Of a stretch of DNA of 64,000 nt, positions 1 to 9,847 are shown one piece after another; the first letter of the stretch is position 1; every line of letters begins with the position of its first letter. The notes beneath the pieces were generated by a model, which did not search any database, was not told where the DNA came from, and saw nothing but the letters and a program-made list of their open reading frames with translations. The stretch lies in assembly GCF_001700965.1 (NCBI RefSeq), contig NZ_CP016756.1, forward strand, positions 310,001 through 374,000. The letters are read 5' to 3'. A program made the translations under genes and the position numbers. This stretch comes from Stenotrophomonas nitritireducens. GTDB taxonomy: Bacteria; Pseudomonadota; Gammaproteobacteria; Xanthomonadales; Xanthomonadaceae.

Positions 1-3000
1 CGAACGAACGCTGCAGCTTCCAGATCACTTCCAGTGCATCCACCTGCACCGCTTCCGGCAAGGTGCCATCCAGGGCATCGATCTGCGTCCACAGTGCGCG
101 TGCGTCCAGCGTTTCACGGCTTATGGTATAGGCCTTGGCGACCTCGGCCACAGTGCGGCCGGTGTCTTCCTGCATGCGCATGAGGAAGGTGGCGCCCATG
201 CGGTTGATGGTCTGGTTGGTCACGGCCGTGGCGATGATTTCGCGCTTCAGACGGTGGCGCTCCATCGCATCGGCGTACTTCTTCTGCAGCGGCTGCGGGA
301 AATAACGCAGCAGCTCCTTGGACAGGTACGGATCTTCCGGAATGTCGGATTCCAGCAGCTGCTGGAAGGCGACGATCTTGGAGTACGACAGCAGTACCGC
401 CAGCTCCGGACGGGTCAGGCCCTGGCCGCGCAGCTTGCGTGCCGACAGCTCGGCGTCGGATGGCAGGAACTCGATCTGGCGATCCAGCAGGCCCTGCTTC
501 TCCAGCGTGCGGATGAAGTGCTGCTTGGAGCCCAGACGCTTGCTACTCATCCGCTCCATCAGGCTCAGCGCCTGGTTCTGACGGTAGTTGTCCATCAGCA
601 CCAGCTCGCCGACTTCGTCGGTCATCGAGGCCAGCAGCTTGTTGCGCTGGTCGACGGTGAGCTTCTTGGCGCGCACCACGTCGTTGAGCAGGATCTTGAT
701 GTTGACTTCGTGGTCGGACGTATCCACACCGGCCGAGTTGTCGATGAAGTCAGTGTTGAGCAGCACGCCCACCTGCGCGGCCTCGATGCGGCCCAGCTGG
801 GTCATGCCCAGGTTGCCGCCCTCGCCCACGATCTTGCAGCGCAGCTCGCCACCATTGACGCGCAGCGCGTTGTTGGCGCGGTCGCCGACATCGGCATTGG
901 TCTCGCTGGCCGACTTGACGTAAGTGCCGATGCCGCCATTCCACAGCAGGTCAACCGGTGCCTTCAGCGCGGCATTGATCAGGTCGGTCGGGTTCATCGC
1001 CTTGATGCCGGCGTCGATGCCCAGTGCGTCTCGCACTTCCGGGGTAATCTCGATCGACTTGAGCGAACGCGGATAGATGCCGCCGCCCTTGCTGATCAGC
1101 TTGCTGTCGTAATCGGCCCAGCTCGAACGCGGAACCTTGAACATGCGCGCGCGTTCCTTGAACGAGCTGGCAGCTACCGGGTTCGGGTCGAGGAAGATGT
1201 GGCGGTGGTCGAAGGCGCAAACCAGGCGGATCTTCTCGGACAGCAACATGCCGTTGCCGAACACGTCGCCGGACATGTCGCCGACACCGACCACGGTGAA
1301 GTCCTGCTTCTGGCAGTCACGGCCCAGCGCACGGAAGTGGCGCTTGACCGACTCCCACGCACCACGCGCGGTGATGCCCATGCCCTTGTGGTCGTAACCG
1401 ACCGAACCACCGGAAGCGAACGCGTCGTCCAGCCAGAAGCCGTGCGCACGGGCGATGCCGTTGGCGGTATCGGAGAACGTGGCGGTGCCCTTGTCGGCAG
1501 CCACGACCAGGTACGGATCGTCCATGTCATGACGCACCACGCCCTGCGGCGGCACGATCTTGTTGTTGACGATGTTGTCGGTGATGTCGAGCAGGCCGTT
1601 GATGAAGCGCTTGTAGCAGGCCACACCTTCGGCGAACCACGCATCACGGTCCACCGACGGGTCCGGCAGCTGCTTGGCGAAGAAACCGCCCTTGGAGCCG
1701 ACCGGCACGATCACGGTGTTCTTCACCATCTGTGCCTTGACCAGGCCCAGTACCTCGGTGCGGAAGTCTTCGCGACGGTCCGACCAGCGCAGGCCACCAC
1801 GGGCGACCGGGCCGAAGCGCAGGTGGGTACCTTCCACGCGCGGGCCGCACACGAAGATTTCGCGGTACGGACGCGGCTTGGGCAGGTCCGGCACCTTGGC
1901 GGCGTCGAACTTGAAGCTGATGTAGTCGGCCGGGCCGCCATCAGCACGCACGCCATCCTTGCGCACCATGTAATAGCTGGTACGCAGGGTGGCTTCGATC
2001 ACGCCGATGAAGCTGCGCAGGATGCGGTCTTCGTCCAGGCTGGAAACGCCGTCGAGCAGCTTGACCAGCACTTCGTGGACCAGCGCCATGCGCGCTGCAC
2101 GGTCACTCTTGCGCGCCTTGACCACGCCATCGAGCAGCTTGAGGGTGGCGGCATCGTCACCGGCCAGCTGCTTGAACTGGGCCAGCTGCGCGTCCAGCAC
2201 CGCCTTGTCGGCCGACGGGGTCGGCTCGAAGCGGGCTTCGAACAGTTCCACGATCAGGCGCGCCAGCAGCGGGTAGCGGTTGAACGTGCCTTCCACATAG
2301 GCCTGTGAGAACGGCACGCCGATCTGCAGCAGGTACTTGCAGTAGCCGCGCAGCATCGCCACCTGGCGCCAATCCAGACCGGCACCGAGTACCAGGCGGT
2401 TGAAACCGTCATTCTCGGCATCGCCGTGCCAGACGCGGGCGAATGCTTCGCCGAACGCGGCGTTCGCACTGACCGGATCGATCGCACCGATGGTGGATTC
2501 GACCTCGAAGTCCTGCACGTAGACCGGCGCTTCATCGACCATCAGCTTGTACGGGCGCTCGGCGATCACGCGCAGGCCCATGTTCTCCATCATCGGCAGC
2601 ACGTCCGACAACGGAATGTCTTCCAGCTGGCGGTACAGCTTCAGACGCAGGCCATCGACGCCTTCGCGACGGATGGCCTGCAGGCTCAGACGCAGATCGT
2701 CCGGGCCGGTCAGTGCGTCCAGCTGGGCGACGTCGGCCGCAGCGATTTCAGCGCTGGAGTCTTCGATGTAACCGGCCGGCAACGCCTTGCCGATACGCGA
2801 AGCAATACGCAGGCCTTCGCCTTCGCCATGGCTGTTGACCAGCGCTTCGCGCAGGTCGTCCTGCCAGTTGCGCAGCACGTGGGCCAGACGCTTCTCCATG
2901 CCTTCGACATCTAGTTCCAGGCTCTGCCCGGCCTTGGGCCGCACGATCAGGTGCACCTGGGCCAGCGGCGAGTCGCCCAGCACTACGCTGGAATCGACGT

Positions 3001-4381
3001 ATTCGCCCTGCAATGCATCCTTGAGCATGCTCTCAACGCGCAGGCGCACGTCGGTGTTGAAGCGCTCGCGCGGCAGGAACACCAGCGCCGAGATGAAACG
3101 GCTGAACTTGTCGCGGCGCAGGAACAGGCGGCTACGCACGCGCTCCTGCAAGCCGAGCACGCCCATCGCAGTGCGGAACAGTTCGTCCTCGCTGGACTGG
3201 AACAGTTCTTCGCGCGGCAGCGACTCCAGGATATGACGCAGCGCCTTGCCGCTGTGGCTGGACAGGCTCAGGCCCGAACGTGCCATCACGTTTTCATAGC
3301 GCTGGCGCACCAGCGGGATTTCCCACGGGCGGCGGTTGTAAGCGCTGGAGGTGAACAGGCCGAGGAAGCGCTGCTCGCCGATGATCTTGCCCTTGGCGTC
3401 GAATTCCAGCACGCCGATGTAGTCCATGTAGCCACCGCGATGGATATGCGAGCGGGCATTGGTCTTGGTCAGGATCAGCGCGTCATGCAGGCTGCTGGTA
3501 GCGTTCAGGCCTTCCGCCGCCAGACCCTTGACCGGGCGCGCGACCATGGTGTCCTTGCCGCGCATCAGGCCCAAGCCGGTGCCGTTCTGCGCGACCAGCA
3601 CTTCTTCCTTGCCCTTCTTCTCGACCTTGTATTCGCGATAGCCGAAGAAGGTGAAATGGTTGTCGGCGGCCCAGCGCAGGAACTCCTGCGCCTCGGCACG
3701 CGACGCCTTGGTCACCGGCAAGGTGCGCTTGCCCAGGTCCTCGGCCAGCGCCAGCGCCTTGTCGGTCATCGGCTGCCAATCGTTGACGATGGCGCGTACG
3801 TCGTCCAATGCGGCGGTGACACGCTTGGCCACCGCGTCCAGCGCGTCGGCCGGCTGGCGATCAATCTCCAGCAGCATCACCGACTCCAGCGCGCCGTTGC
3901 CAACGCTACTGAGCTTGCCGGCCTTGTCGCGCGCGATGCTGATCACCGGATGGCCCAGCACGTGCACGCCAATGCCCTGCTCGGCCAGTGCCAGCGTCAC
4001 CGTGTCCACCAGGAACGGCATGTCGTCGTTGACGATCTGCAGCACGGTATGTGCCGATTCCCACCCATCCGCCTTCAGCGTCGGGTTGAAGGCACGTACG
4101 TTGGCCTTGCCCGGCTTGCGCGTGCGGGCGAACTCGAGCATGCCAGCGGCGAGCACCGCCCAATCATCGGCCGAGTGCAGCTTGAACTCGTCGGCCTCCA
4201 TGCGCTTGTAGAACGCCGTAGCAAAAGCCACTGCCTGCGCCTGTGCGGCTGCAGCGGGATAACGCTTCCGCAAGGCTGCAAATACCGGTTCTAGCGAGAG
4301 GCCGGCGTCGGCGATGTTCTGCTTTACAACCGGTTTGGATTTCGTCTTTACGGACTTGGCAGCACTGTTTTGCGATTTCAT
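1..4381 (-). CDS. gdhB: NAD-specific glutamate dehydrogenase, large (~180 kDa) type, 3' truncated by window edge
   Basis: Oxidative deamination of glutamate to 2-oxoglutarate with NAD in the cytoplasm. Reading the complement from ATG 4381 (MKSQNSAAKS...) gives about 1,460 uninterrupted residues that run off the window at base 1; the family is usually about 1,600, so only the C-terminal end is missing. The N-terminal half is the long regulatory region typical of the 180-kDa class (text such as HTVLQIVNDDMPFLVDTV near residue 110). The catalytic dehydrogenase core is marked by PVGSKGGFF with the expected catalytic lysine at about residue 897, followed by the nucleotide-binding part (VVGVGDMSGDVFGNGM). 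It is divergent from the TetR gene across a 246-bp gap. Long open frames on the opposite strand here are shadows caused by high GC. Gene symbol follows Pseudomonas usage. Confidence 0.95.
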   Translation of the reverse strand, partial: MKSQNSAAKSVKTKSKPVVKQNIADAGLSLEPVFAALRKRYPAAAAQAQAVAFATAFYKRMEADEFKLHSADDWAVLAAGMLEFARTRKPGKANVRAFNPTLKADGWESAHTVLQIVNDDMPFLVDTVTLALAEQGIGVHVLGHPVISIARDKAGKLSSVGNGALESVMLLEIDRQPADALDAVAKRVTAALDDVRAIVNDWQPMTDKALALAEDLGKRTLPVTKASRAEAQEFLRWAADNHFTFFGYREYKVEKKGKEEVLVAQNGTGLGLMRGKDTMVARPVKGLAAEGLNATSSLHDALILTKTNARSHIHRGGYMDYIGVLEFDAKGKIIGEQRFLGLFTSSAYNRRPWEIPLVRQRYENVMARSGLSLSSHSGKALRHILESLPREELFQSSEDELFRTAMGVLGLQERVRSRLFLRRDKFSRFISALVFLPRERFNTDVRLRVESMLKDALQGEYVDSSVVLGDSPLAQVHLIVRPKAGQSLELDVEGMEKRLAHVLRNWQDDLREALVNSHGEGEGLRIASRIGKALPAGYIEDSSAEIAAADVAQLDALTGPDDLRLSLQAIRREGVDGLRLKLYRQLEDIPLSDVLPMMENMGLRVIAERPYKLMVDEAPVYVQDFEVESTIGAIDPVSANAAFGEAFARVWHGDAENDGFNRLVLGAGLDWRQVAMLRGYCKYLLQIGVPFSQAYVEGTFNRYPLLARLIVELFEARFEPTPSADKAVLDAQLAQFKQLAGDDAATLKLLDGVVKARKSDRAARMALVHEVLVKLLDGVSSLDEDRILRSFIGVIEATLRTSYYMVRKDGVRADGGPADYISFKFDAAKVPDLPKPRPYREIFVCGPRVEGTHLRFGPVARGGLRWSDRREDFRTEVLGLVKAQMVKNTVIVPVGSKGGFFAKQLPDPSVDRDAWFAEGVACYKRFINGLLDITDNIVNNKIVPPQGVVRHDMDDPYLVVAADKGTATFSDTANGIARAHGFWLDDAFASGGSVGYDHKGMGITARGAWESVKRHFRALGRDCQKQDFTVVGVGDMSGDVFGNGMLLSEKIRLVCAFDHRHIFLDPNPVAASSFKERARMFKVPRSSWADYDSKLISKGGGIYPRSLKSIEITPEVRDALGIDAGIKAMNPTDLINAALKAPVDLLWNGGIGTYVKSASETNADVGDRANNALRVNGGELRCKIVGEGGNLGMTQLGRIEAAQVGVLLNTDFIDNSAGVDTSDHEVNIKILLNDVVRAKKLTVDQRNKLLASMTDEVGELVLMDNYRQNQALSLMERMSSKRLGSKQHFIRTLEKQGLLDRQIEFLPSDAELSARKLRGQGLTRPELAVLLSYSKIVAFQQLLESDIPEDPYLSKELLRYFPQPLQKKYADAMERHRLKREIIATAVTNQTINRMGATFLMRMQEDTGRTVAEVAKAYTISRETLDARALWTQIDALDGTLPEAVQVDALEVIWKLQRSF

Positions 4382-4588
4382 GGCAGAGCTTTGGGTGTTG
4401 CTCGGTTGGAGAAACCGCGATTGTATCGCTGGTAACAAAAAGAACCTTGCTGCAGGGCCGCATTATCTGCGGTGCAAATTTTCGTGCAGACAGTGGCGAT
4501 AGCCTTGTCTGCGGAGATATCGGCTGCCGCAACAATGTCCGCCACCTGAATCTCGCTTGCTCACCACCACAGCGAAACACGAATTACG

Positions 4589-4621
4589 TTGCGGCGTTTC
4601 TGAACTGGACGGTATAGTCCA
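4589..4621 (+). promoter_or_regulatory. Putative promoter with overlapping inverted-repeat operator for the tetR-RND operon
   Basis: TTGCGG (4589-4594) and TATAGT (4613-4618) are separated by 18 bp and read as a sigma-70-like promoter. A perfect inverted repeat, TGGAC-GGTATA-GTCCA (4606-4621), overlaps the -10, which is where a self-repressing TetR protein would bind. Transcription would start at about 4625, only a few bases before the ATG at 4628, and no Shine-Dalgarno is visible, so the tetR message is probably leaderless or nearly so. The rest of the 4382-4627 gap shows no gene. Confidence 0.45.
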
Positions 4622-4627
4622 CCGCTT

Positions 4628-5290
4628 ATGCCAAACCCTTCTACCAGCCCCGCGCCTGTCGACGCGCGTGATGAGCGCGTGTTTGAAGCAGTGCGGGAAC
4701 TGTTGGCGACCCAAGGCATACGCTTGAGTATGGATGCAGTGGCCGCTGCCGCAGGGTGTTCCAAGCAGACGCTGTACAGCCGCTACGGCTGCAAACGCGA
4801 GCTGCTGCGCCAGGCCATGCAGCTGCATGTGAACACCACCACCGCTGCACTGGTGGTGGACGAAGACAAGCCGTTGCGCGAAATCCTGCTCGATTTCGCC
4901 ATCGGCTACCTCGAACACCGCAACAAACCCAATGCCCGCCGTACCGCCCAGCTGATCGGCGCCAGCGCGCATGAGTTCCGTGACGAAGCGCAGTACATGT
5001 ACCAGGGCAGCAGCGAGGCCTTGCGCAACCACGTAGCTGAATGGATGCACACCGAAACCCGGCGCCGACGCCTCAACCATGACGACCCGCATTTCATGGC
5101 CGAGCTGTTAATAAGCATGATTGCTGGCCAGGATTTTGAACGACAGCGTTTCCACGCCCCCCACCGCGACGATCCACTGCACCGTCGCCGCTGGGCCGAA
5201 TTTGCCATCGATGGTTTCCTGCGCGCGTTCGCGCCAGCACAGGAAGCTCCCACGGCCTCAAATAAAAACAACACCCGGAGTTTCTCCTGA
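4628..5290 (+). CDS. TetR/AcrR-family transcriptional regulator of the adjacent RND pump
   Basis: 220 aa, usual length for the family. The N-terminal helix-turn-helix spans about residues 15-62 (MDAVAAAAGCSKQTLYSRYG, the classic recognition-helix pattern); the rest should be the ligand-binding/dimerisation domain. It probably represses its own operon through the palindrome overlapping its -10. The stop codon overlaps the start of the adaptor gene (TGATG at 5288-5292), so the three genes are co-transcribed and translationally coupled. Local repressors of RND efflux operons are usually TetR proteins, which fits; the ligand cannot be told. Confidence 0.9.
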   Translation: MPNPSTSPAPVDARDERVFEAVRELLATQGIRLSMDAVAAAAGCSKQTLYSRYGCKRELLRQAMQLHVNTTTAALVVDEDKPLREILLDFAIGYLEHRNKPNARRTAQLIGASAHEFRDEAQYMYQGSSEALRNHVAEWMHTETRRRRLNHDDPHFMAELLISMIAGQDFERQRFHAPHRDDPLHRRRWAEFAIDGFLRAFAPAQEAPTASNKNNTRSFS

Positions 5291-6471
5291 TGACCGCCTC
5301 ACTCCGTATCCTCGCTCTCACCTGTGCAGCGACATTGAGCCTTGCCGCCTGTAAAAAGCCGCAGGAGCAAGCCGCTCCGCCTCCGCCAGAGGTCGGCGTG
5401 GTCGAGGCCAAGCCACAGACCCTGCCCCTGCAGCGCGAACTGGTGGGCCGGTTGTCTCCGTTCCGCTCGGCGGACGTCCGCGCCCGCGTGGCCGGCGTGC
5501 TGCAGAAGCGCGTCTACGAAGAAGGCAGCACGGTCAAGGAAGGCCAGGTGCTGTTCCTGATCGACCCGGCACCGCTGCAGGCCTCGCTGGCCTCTGCCGA
5601 AGGTGCGCTGGCCTCCGCCCGTGCCTCCTACGTCAACGCCCGCGCCACCGCCAGCCGGGCGCGCTCGCTGGCGCCGCAGAGCTACGTATCCAAGTCCGAC
5701 CTGGACAACGCCGAAGCCGCCGAACGCTCTGCGGCCGCCGCCGTGCAGCAGGCCGAAGCCGCCGTCACCAGCGCTCGCATCAACCTGGGCTATGCACGGG
5801 TCACCGCCCCCATCGCCGGCCAGGCCGGCAAGCAGCAGGTCACCGAAGGCGCGCTGGTGGGCCAGGGTGATGTGACCCTGCTGACCACCGTCGACCAGAT
5901 CGACCCGCTGTATGTGAACTTCTCGATGACCGCCGACGAACTGAGCCTGCTGCGCGCAGCCCAGGACAAGGGTGCGGTGGCACTGGCTGGCGACGGCAAG
6001 ACCACCGTGCAGGTCAACCTGCCAGACGGCAGCGCCTATGGCCATGAAGGCAGCCTGGACTTCTCCTCGACCACGGTCGACCCGGCCACCGGCACGGTTT
6101 CGCTGCGTGCGCAGCTGCCCAACCCGGACCACATCCTGTTGCCGGGTTCGTTCGTCAGCTTCAAGGCCAACCTGGGCGAGCGCCACAATGCGTTCCTGGT
6201 GCCGCAGCAGGCCGTGCAGCGTGACACCCAGGGCGGCTACGTGCTGATCGTGGGCAAGGACGGCAAGGTCGCCCGCAAGAACATCATTCTGGACAACCAG
6301 CAGGGCAGCAACTGGCTGGTGTCTTCCGGCCTGGCGGCCGGCGACCAGGTAATTGTCTCCGGCGTACAGAAGGTCAAGGAGGGTGCCCCGGCCGCTGCCA
6401 AACCGTGGCAGCCCGACGCCGCCAAGCCCGCTGCTGGCGCGCCGGCAGCGGCCCCGGCAAAGAAAGAATAA
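5290..6471 (+). CDS. RND efflux periplasmic adaptor lipoprotein (HlyD/AcrA family)
   Basis: 393 aa membrane fusion protein linking the inner-membrane pump to an outer-membrane channel. A lipoprotein signal ends in SLAAC with the lipidated cysteine at residue 21. An N-terminal barrel/lipoyl strand, a coiled-coil hairpin (about residues 95-165, Ala/Glu rich), a second lipoyl half (LGYARVTAPIAGQAGKQQV) and the beta-barrel region follow in normal AcrA order. The C-terminal ~25 residues are Pro/Ala rich. It overlaps tetR by one base and is followed 12 bp later by the RND transporter gene. Confidence 0.93.
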   Translation: MTASLRILALTCAATLSLAACKKPQEQAAPPPPEVGVVEAKPQTLPLQRELVGRLSPFRSADVRARVAGVLQKRVYEEGSTVKEGQVLFLIDPAPLQASLASAEGALASARASYVNARATASRARSLAPQSYVSKSDLDNAEAAERSAAAAVQQAEAAVTSARINLGYARVTAPIAGQAGKQQVTEGALVGQGDVTLLTTVDQIDPLYVNFSMTADELSLLRAAQDKGAVALAGDGKTTVQVNLPDGSAYGHEGSLDFSSTTVDPATGTVSLRAQLPNPDHILLPGSFVSFKANLGERHNAFLVPQQAVQRDTQGGYVLIVGKDGKVARKNIILDNQQGSNWLVSSGLAAGDQVIVSGVQKVKEGAPAAAKPWQPDAAKPAAGAPAAAPAKKE

Positions 6472-6483
6472 CGGGACTCCACC

Positions 6484-9400
6484 ATGCCTAAATTTTTCAT
6501 CGAGCATCCCGTCTTCGCCTGGGTGGTGGCGATCCTGATCTCGCTTGGCGGCGTGATCTCGATCCTCAACCTGGGTATCGAGTCCTACCCCAGCGTGGCG
6601 CCACCGCAGGTGACTGTCACCGCCAACTACCCGGGCGCGAGCGCGTCCACCGCGGAAAAATCTGTCACCCAGGTGATCGAGCAACAGCTGACCGGCATCG
6701 ACAACCTGATGTATTTCAGCTCGTCGTCGGCATCGAACGGGCGGACCACCATCACCCTGACCTTCGACAGCGGCACCAACGCTGACATCGCCCAGGTGCA
6801 GGTACAGAACAAGGTATCGCTGGCAACCCCGCGACTGCCTTCGGAAGTGACCAAGCAGGGTGTGGTGGTGGCCAAGGCCAACGCCGGCTTCCTGATGGCC
6901 GTTGGCGTGCGCTCGGATGATGGCAACGTCGACCGTGACGCCCTGAACGACATCGTCGGTGCACGCGTGCTGGAGCAGATCTCGCGCGTTCCAGGCGTCG
7001 GCAGCACCCAGCAGTTCGGCTCCGAGTACGCCATGCGTGTATGGCTGAACCCGGAAAAGCTGCAGGGCTACCACCTGTCGGCGACCGACGTGTACAACGC
7101 CATCGGCACCCAGAACCTGCAGTTCGCCGCCGGCTCGCTGGGTGGCGATCCGGCCCCCAATGGCCAGGCCTTCACCGCAACCGTCGCCGCCGAAGGCCGC
7201 TACAGTTCGCCGGAAGAGTTCGAGAACACCATCCTGCGGGCCAATAGCGACGGCAGCCTGGTCAGGCTCAAGGATGTGGCCAAGGTTTCCTTCGGTGCTA
7301 CCAACTACGGCTATGACACCAAGTACAACGGCAAGCCGGTGGCGGTGTTCGCCATCCAGCTGCTGCCCGGCGCCAACGCACTGGACGTGTCCGAGGCGGT
7401 GCGCGCCAAGATGGACGAGCTGGCACCGAGCTTCCCGCCCGGCGTGAGCTGGTTCACCCCGTATGACAGCACCACCTTCGTCACCATCTCCATCGAAGAA
7501 GTGATCCACACCCTGGTCGAGGCCATCGTGCTGGTGTTCCTGGTGATGTTGATCTTCCTGCAGAACTTCCGCGCGACGATCATCCCCACCCTGGTCATCC
7601 CGGTGGCCCTGCTCGGCACCTTCATGGGCATGCTGGCGATCGGCTTCACCATCAACCAGCTGACCCTGTTCGCGATGGTGCTGGCGATCGGCATCGTGGT
7701 CGATGACGCCATCGTCGTCATCGAAAACGTCGAACGCATCATGAGCGAGGAGAAGCTCGGCCCGAAGCCGGCCACGCAGAAGGCCATGAGCCAGATCACC
7801 GGTGCGGTGGTCGCCATCACCGTGGTTCTGGCAGCGGTGTTCATTCCGTCTGCCCTGCAGCCGGGCGCCTCCGGCGAGATCTACAAGCAGTTCGCGCTGA
7901 CCATCGCCATGGCGATGGGCTTCTCGGCGCTGCTGGCACTGACCTTCACCCCGGCGCTGTGTGCGGCCTTCCTCAAGCCCACCCACAACGAGCGCCCGAA
8001 CTGGGTCTACCGCACCTTCAACAAGTATTACGGCAAGCTGGAAAAGAGCTACGTCGGCACTGTTGGCGGCGTCATCAAGCACACCCCGCGCTGGTTGATG
8101 GTGTTTGCGTTGCTGCTGGTGCTGTGCGGCTTCCTGTTCACCCGCCTGCCGGGCAGCTTCCTGCCGGAAGAAGATCAGGGCTATGCACTGGCCATCGTGC
8201 AGTTGCCGCCGGGTGCTACCAAGACCCGTACCACCGCCGTATTCGACCAGCTGCTGGGCACCTTGCAGAAGGAAGATGCGTTTGAAGGCCTGATGCAGAT
8301 CACCGGCTTCAGCTTCATCGGTTCCGGCGAAAACGTCGGCATGGCCTTCGTCCGCCTGAAGGATTGGAGCGAACGCAACGAAACCGCGCCTGAGTTCATC
8401 CAGAAAATGAACCAAAAGGCCTACGGCATCAAGGACGCGCAGATCTTCTTCGTCAACCTGCCAACCGTGCAGGGCCTGGGTCAGTTCGGTGGTTTCGACA
8501 TGTGGCTGCAGGACCGTACCGGCGCCGGCCAGGAGGCGTTGATGAACGCCCGCAACACCTTGCTCGGTGCTGCGGGGCAGGACAAGTCGCTGGTCGGCGT
8601 GCGTCCCAACACGCTGGAAAACGCACCGCAGCTGCAGCTGAAGGTGGATCGCGTGCAGGCCCAGGCCATGGGCGTGTCGGCCAATGACGTCTATACCGCC
8701 ATCCAGATGATGCTGGCACCGGTCTACGTCAACGACTTCTTCTATGGCGGCCGCGTCAAGCGCGTCAACATGCAGGCCGATGCGGCCTACCGCACTGGCC
8801 CGGAATCGCTCAACAGCTATTTCGTGCCCAGCTCACTGAGCAAGGACGCCACCGGTCAGCCGGCGATGATCCCGCTCAGCGCGGTGGTCAAGTCAGAGTG
8901 GATCTATGCCCCACCGGCATTGAACCGCTACAACGGCTACTCGGCGGTCAACATCGTCGGCGCGCCGGCCCCGGGCAACAGCTCCGGCCAGGCCATGAGC
9001 ACCATGGAACGGCTGGTGCGTGACGACCTGCCGGTCGGCTTTGGCTATGACTGGTCGGGCATGTCCTACCAGGAAATCATCGCCGGCAACGCGGCGACGC
9101 TGCTGATGGTGTTGTCGATCGTGGTGGTGTTCCTGTGCCTTGCCGCGCTGTATGAAAGCTGGTCGATCCCCGTCTCGGTGCTGCTGGTGGTGCCGATCGG
9201 TATTCTCGGCGCGGTGGTGTTCTCGCTGCTGCGTGGCCTGCCGAACGATCTGTATTTCAAGATCGGCATGGTGACGGTGATTGGTCTGGCGGCGAAGAAC
9301 GCGATCCTGATCGTGGAGTTCGCAGTCGAGCAGCGTGCTGCCGGCAAGACCCTGCGCGAGGCCACCATCGAAGCGGCGCATCTGCGCTTCCGCCCGATCC

Positions 9401-9648
9401 TGATGACCTCGTTTGCGTTCATCCTCGGCGTGCTGCCGATGGCCATCTCCACCGGTGCCGGCGCCAACGCCCGTCATTCGCTGGGTACGGGCGTGATCGG
9501 CGGCATGTTGTTCGCCACCGTGATCGGCGTGCTGCTGATCCCGCTGTTCTTCGTCAGCGTGCGACGCATGCTCGGTGACAAGCTGGACGAACAGTCCAAG
9601 GAGTACATCGAACAGCACAAGGTACGCGCGGTGCAGGAAGACCGCTGA
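6484..9648 (+). CDS. RND multidrug efflux transporter, HAE1 (AcrB/MexB) family
   Basis: 1,054 aa, the standard length. Proton/drug antiporter of the inner membrane, twelve TM helices with two large periplasmic loops. The proton-relay residues are intact: Asp407-Asp408 in VVDDAIVVIENVER and Lys938 in IGLAAKNAILIVEFA. It starts with MPKFFIEHPVFAWV as in AcrB-type pumps. No outer-membrane factor gene follows; a strong terminator lies directly behind, so the pump must borrow a TolC-like channel encoded elsewhere. It resembles the Stenotrophomonas Sme pumps organised as regulator-adaptor-pump, but I cannot say which one. Confidence 0.95.
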   Translation: MPKFFIEHPVFAWVVAILISLGGVISILNLGIESYPSVAPPQVTVTANYPGASASTAEKSVTQVIEQQLTGIDNLMYFSSSSASNGRTTITLTFDSGTNADIAQVQVQNKVSLATPRLPSEVTKQGVVVAKANAGFLMAVGVRSDDGNVDRDALNDIVGARVLEQISRVPGVGSTQQFGSEYAMRVWLNPEKLQGYHLSATDVYNAIGTQNLQFAAGSLGGDPAPNGQAFTATVAAEGRYSSPEEFENTILRANSDGSLVRLKDVAKVSFGATNYGYDTKYNGKPVAVFAIQLLPGANALDVSEAVRAKMDELAPSFPPGVSWFTPYDSTTFVTISIEEVIHTLVEAIVLVFLVMLIFLQNFRATIIPTLVIPVALLGTFMGMLAIGFTINQLTLFAMVLAIGIVVDDAIVVIENVERIMSEEKLGPKPATQKAMSQITGAVVAITVVLAAVFIPSALQPGASGEIYKQFALTIAMAMGFSALLALTFTPALCAAFLKPTHNERPNWVYRTFNKYYGKLEKSYVGTVGGVIKHTPRWLMVFALLLVLCGFLFTRLPGSFLPEEDQGYALAIVQLPPGATKTRTTAVFDQLLGTLQKEDAFEGLMQITGFSFIGSGENVGMAFVRLKDWSERNETAPEFIQKMNQKAYGIKDAQIFFVNLPTVQGLGQFGGFDMWLQDRTGAGQEALMNARNTLLGAAGQDKSLVGVRPNTLENAPQLQLKVDRVQAQAMGVSANDVYTAIQMMLAPVYVNDFFYGGRVKRVNMQADAAYRTGPESLNSYFVPSSLSKDATGQPAMIPLSAVVKSEWIYAPPALNRYNGYSAVNIVGAPAPGNSSGQAMSTMERLVRDDLPVGFGYDWSGMSYQEIIAGNAATLLMVLSIVVVFLCLAALYESWSIPVSVLLVVPIGILGAVVFSLLRGLPNDLYFKIGMVTVIGLAAKNAILIVEFAVEQRAAGKTLREATIEAAHLRFRPILMTSFAFILGVLPMAISTGAGANARHSLGTGVIGGMLFATVIGVLLIPLFFVSVRRMLGDKLDEQSKEYIEQHKVRAVQEDR

Positions 9649-9652
9649 TACG

Positions 9653-9682
9653 AAAAGCCCCGGCAATGCCGGGGCTTTTTTT
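9653..9682 (+). terminator. Rho-independent terminator of the RND operon
   Basis: A GC-rich hairpin with arms AAAAGCCCCGGC and GCCGGGGCTTTT around a 3-nt loop, followed by a T run, starts 5 bp after the RND stop codon. Confidence 0.9.
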
Positions 9683-9698
9683 GCTTGTTTGGGGGGGC

Positions 9699-9827
9699 TT
9701 CCCCCTCTCCCCAACCCCTCTCCCGCGAGGGGAGAGGGGCTTTAAAGCTGCAGTTGCAATTTATGCCTGCACTCGCGGGGCCATAGCCCCTCTCCCCTCG
9801 CGGGAGAGGGGTTGGGGAGAGGGGGAA
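9699..9827. repeat. 42-bp perfect inverted repeat (REPIN-like doublet, CCCTCTCCCGC family)
   Basis: Two copies of a 42-bp sequence (9699-9740 and 9786-9827) are exact reverse complements, 45 bp apart. Each copy carries the CCCAACCCCTCTCCC motif that recurs near 15952, 32176, 35274, 42290 and 61045. The doublet lies between the convergent ends of the RND operon and the acyl-CoA dehydrogenase gene and could form a long hairpin in either transcript. Confidence 0.9.
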
Positions 9828-9847
9828 AGTTGGACGAAGGGAAACCC

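Noticed and set aside
254..2308. 684-codon open frame on the plus strand opposite glutamate dehydrogenase
   Set aside because: Antisense to a clear enzyme, composition rich in Gln/His/Val from reverse reading, no family motif.
5299..8415. 1,038-codon open frame opposite the RND operon
   Set aside because: Shadow frame of high-GC codons; crosses two real genes on the other strand and shows no domains.
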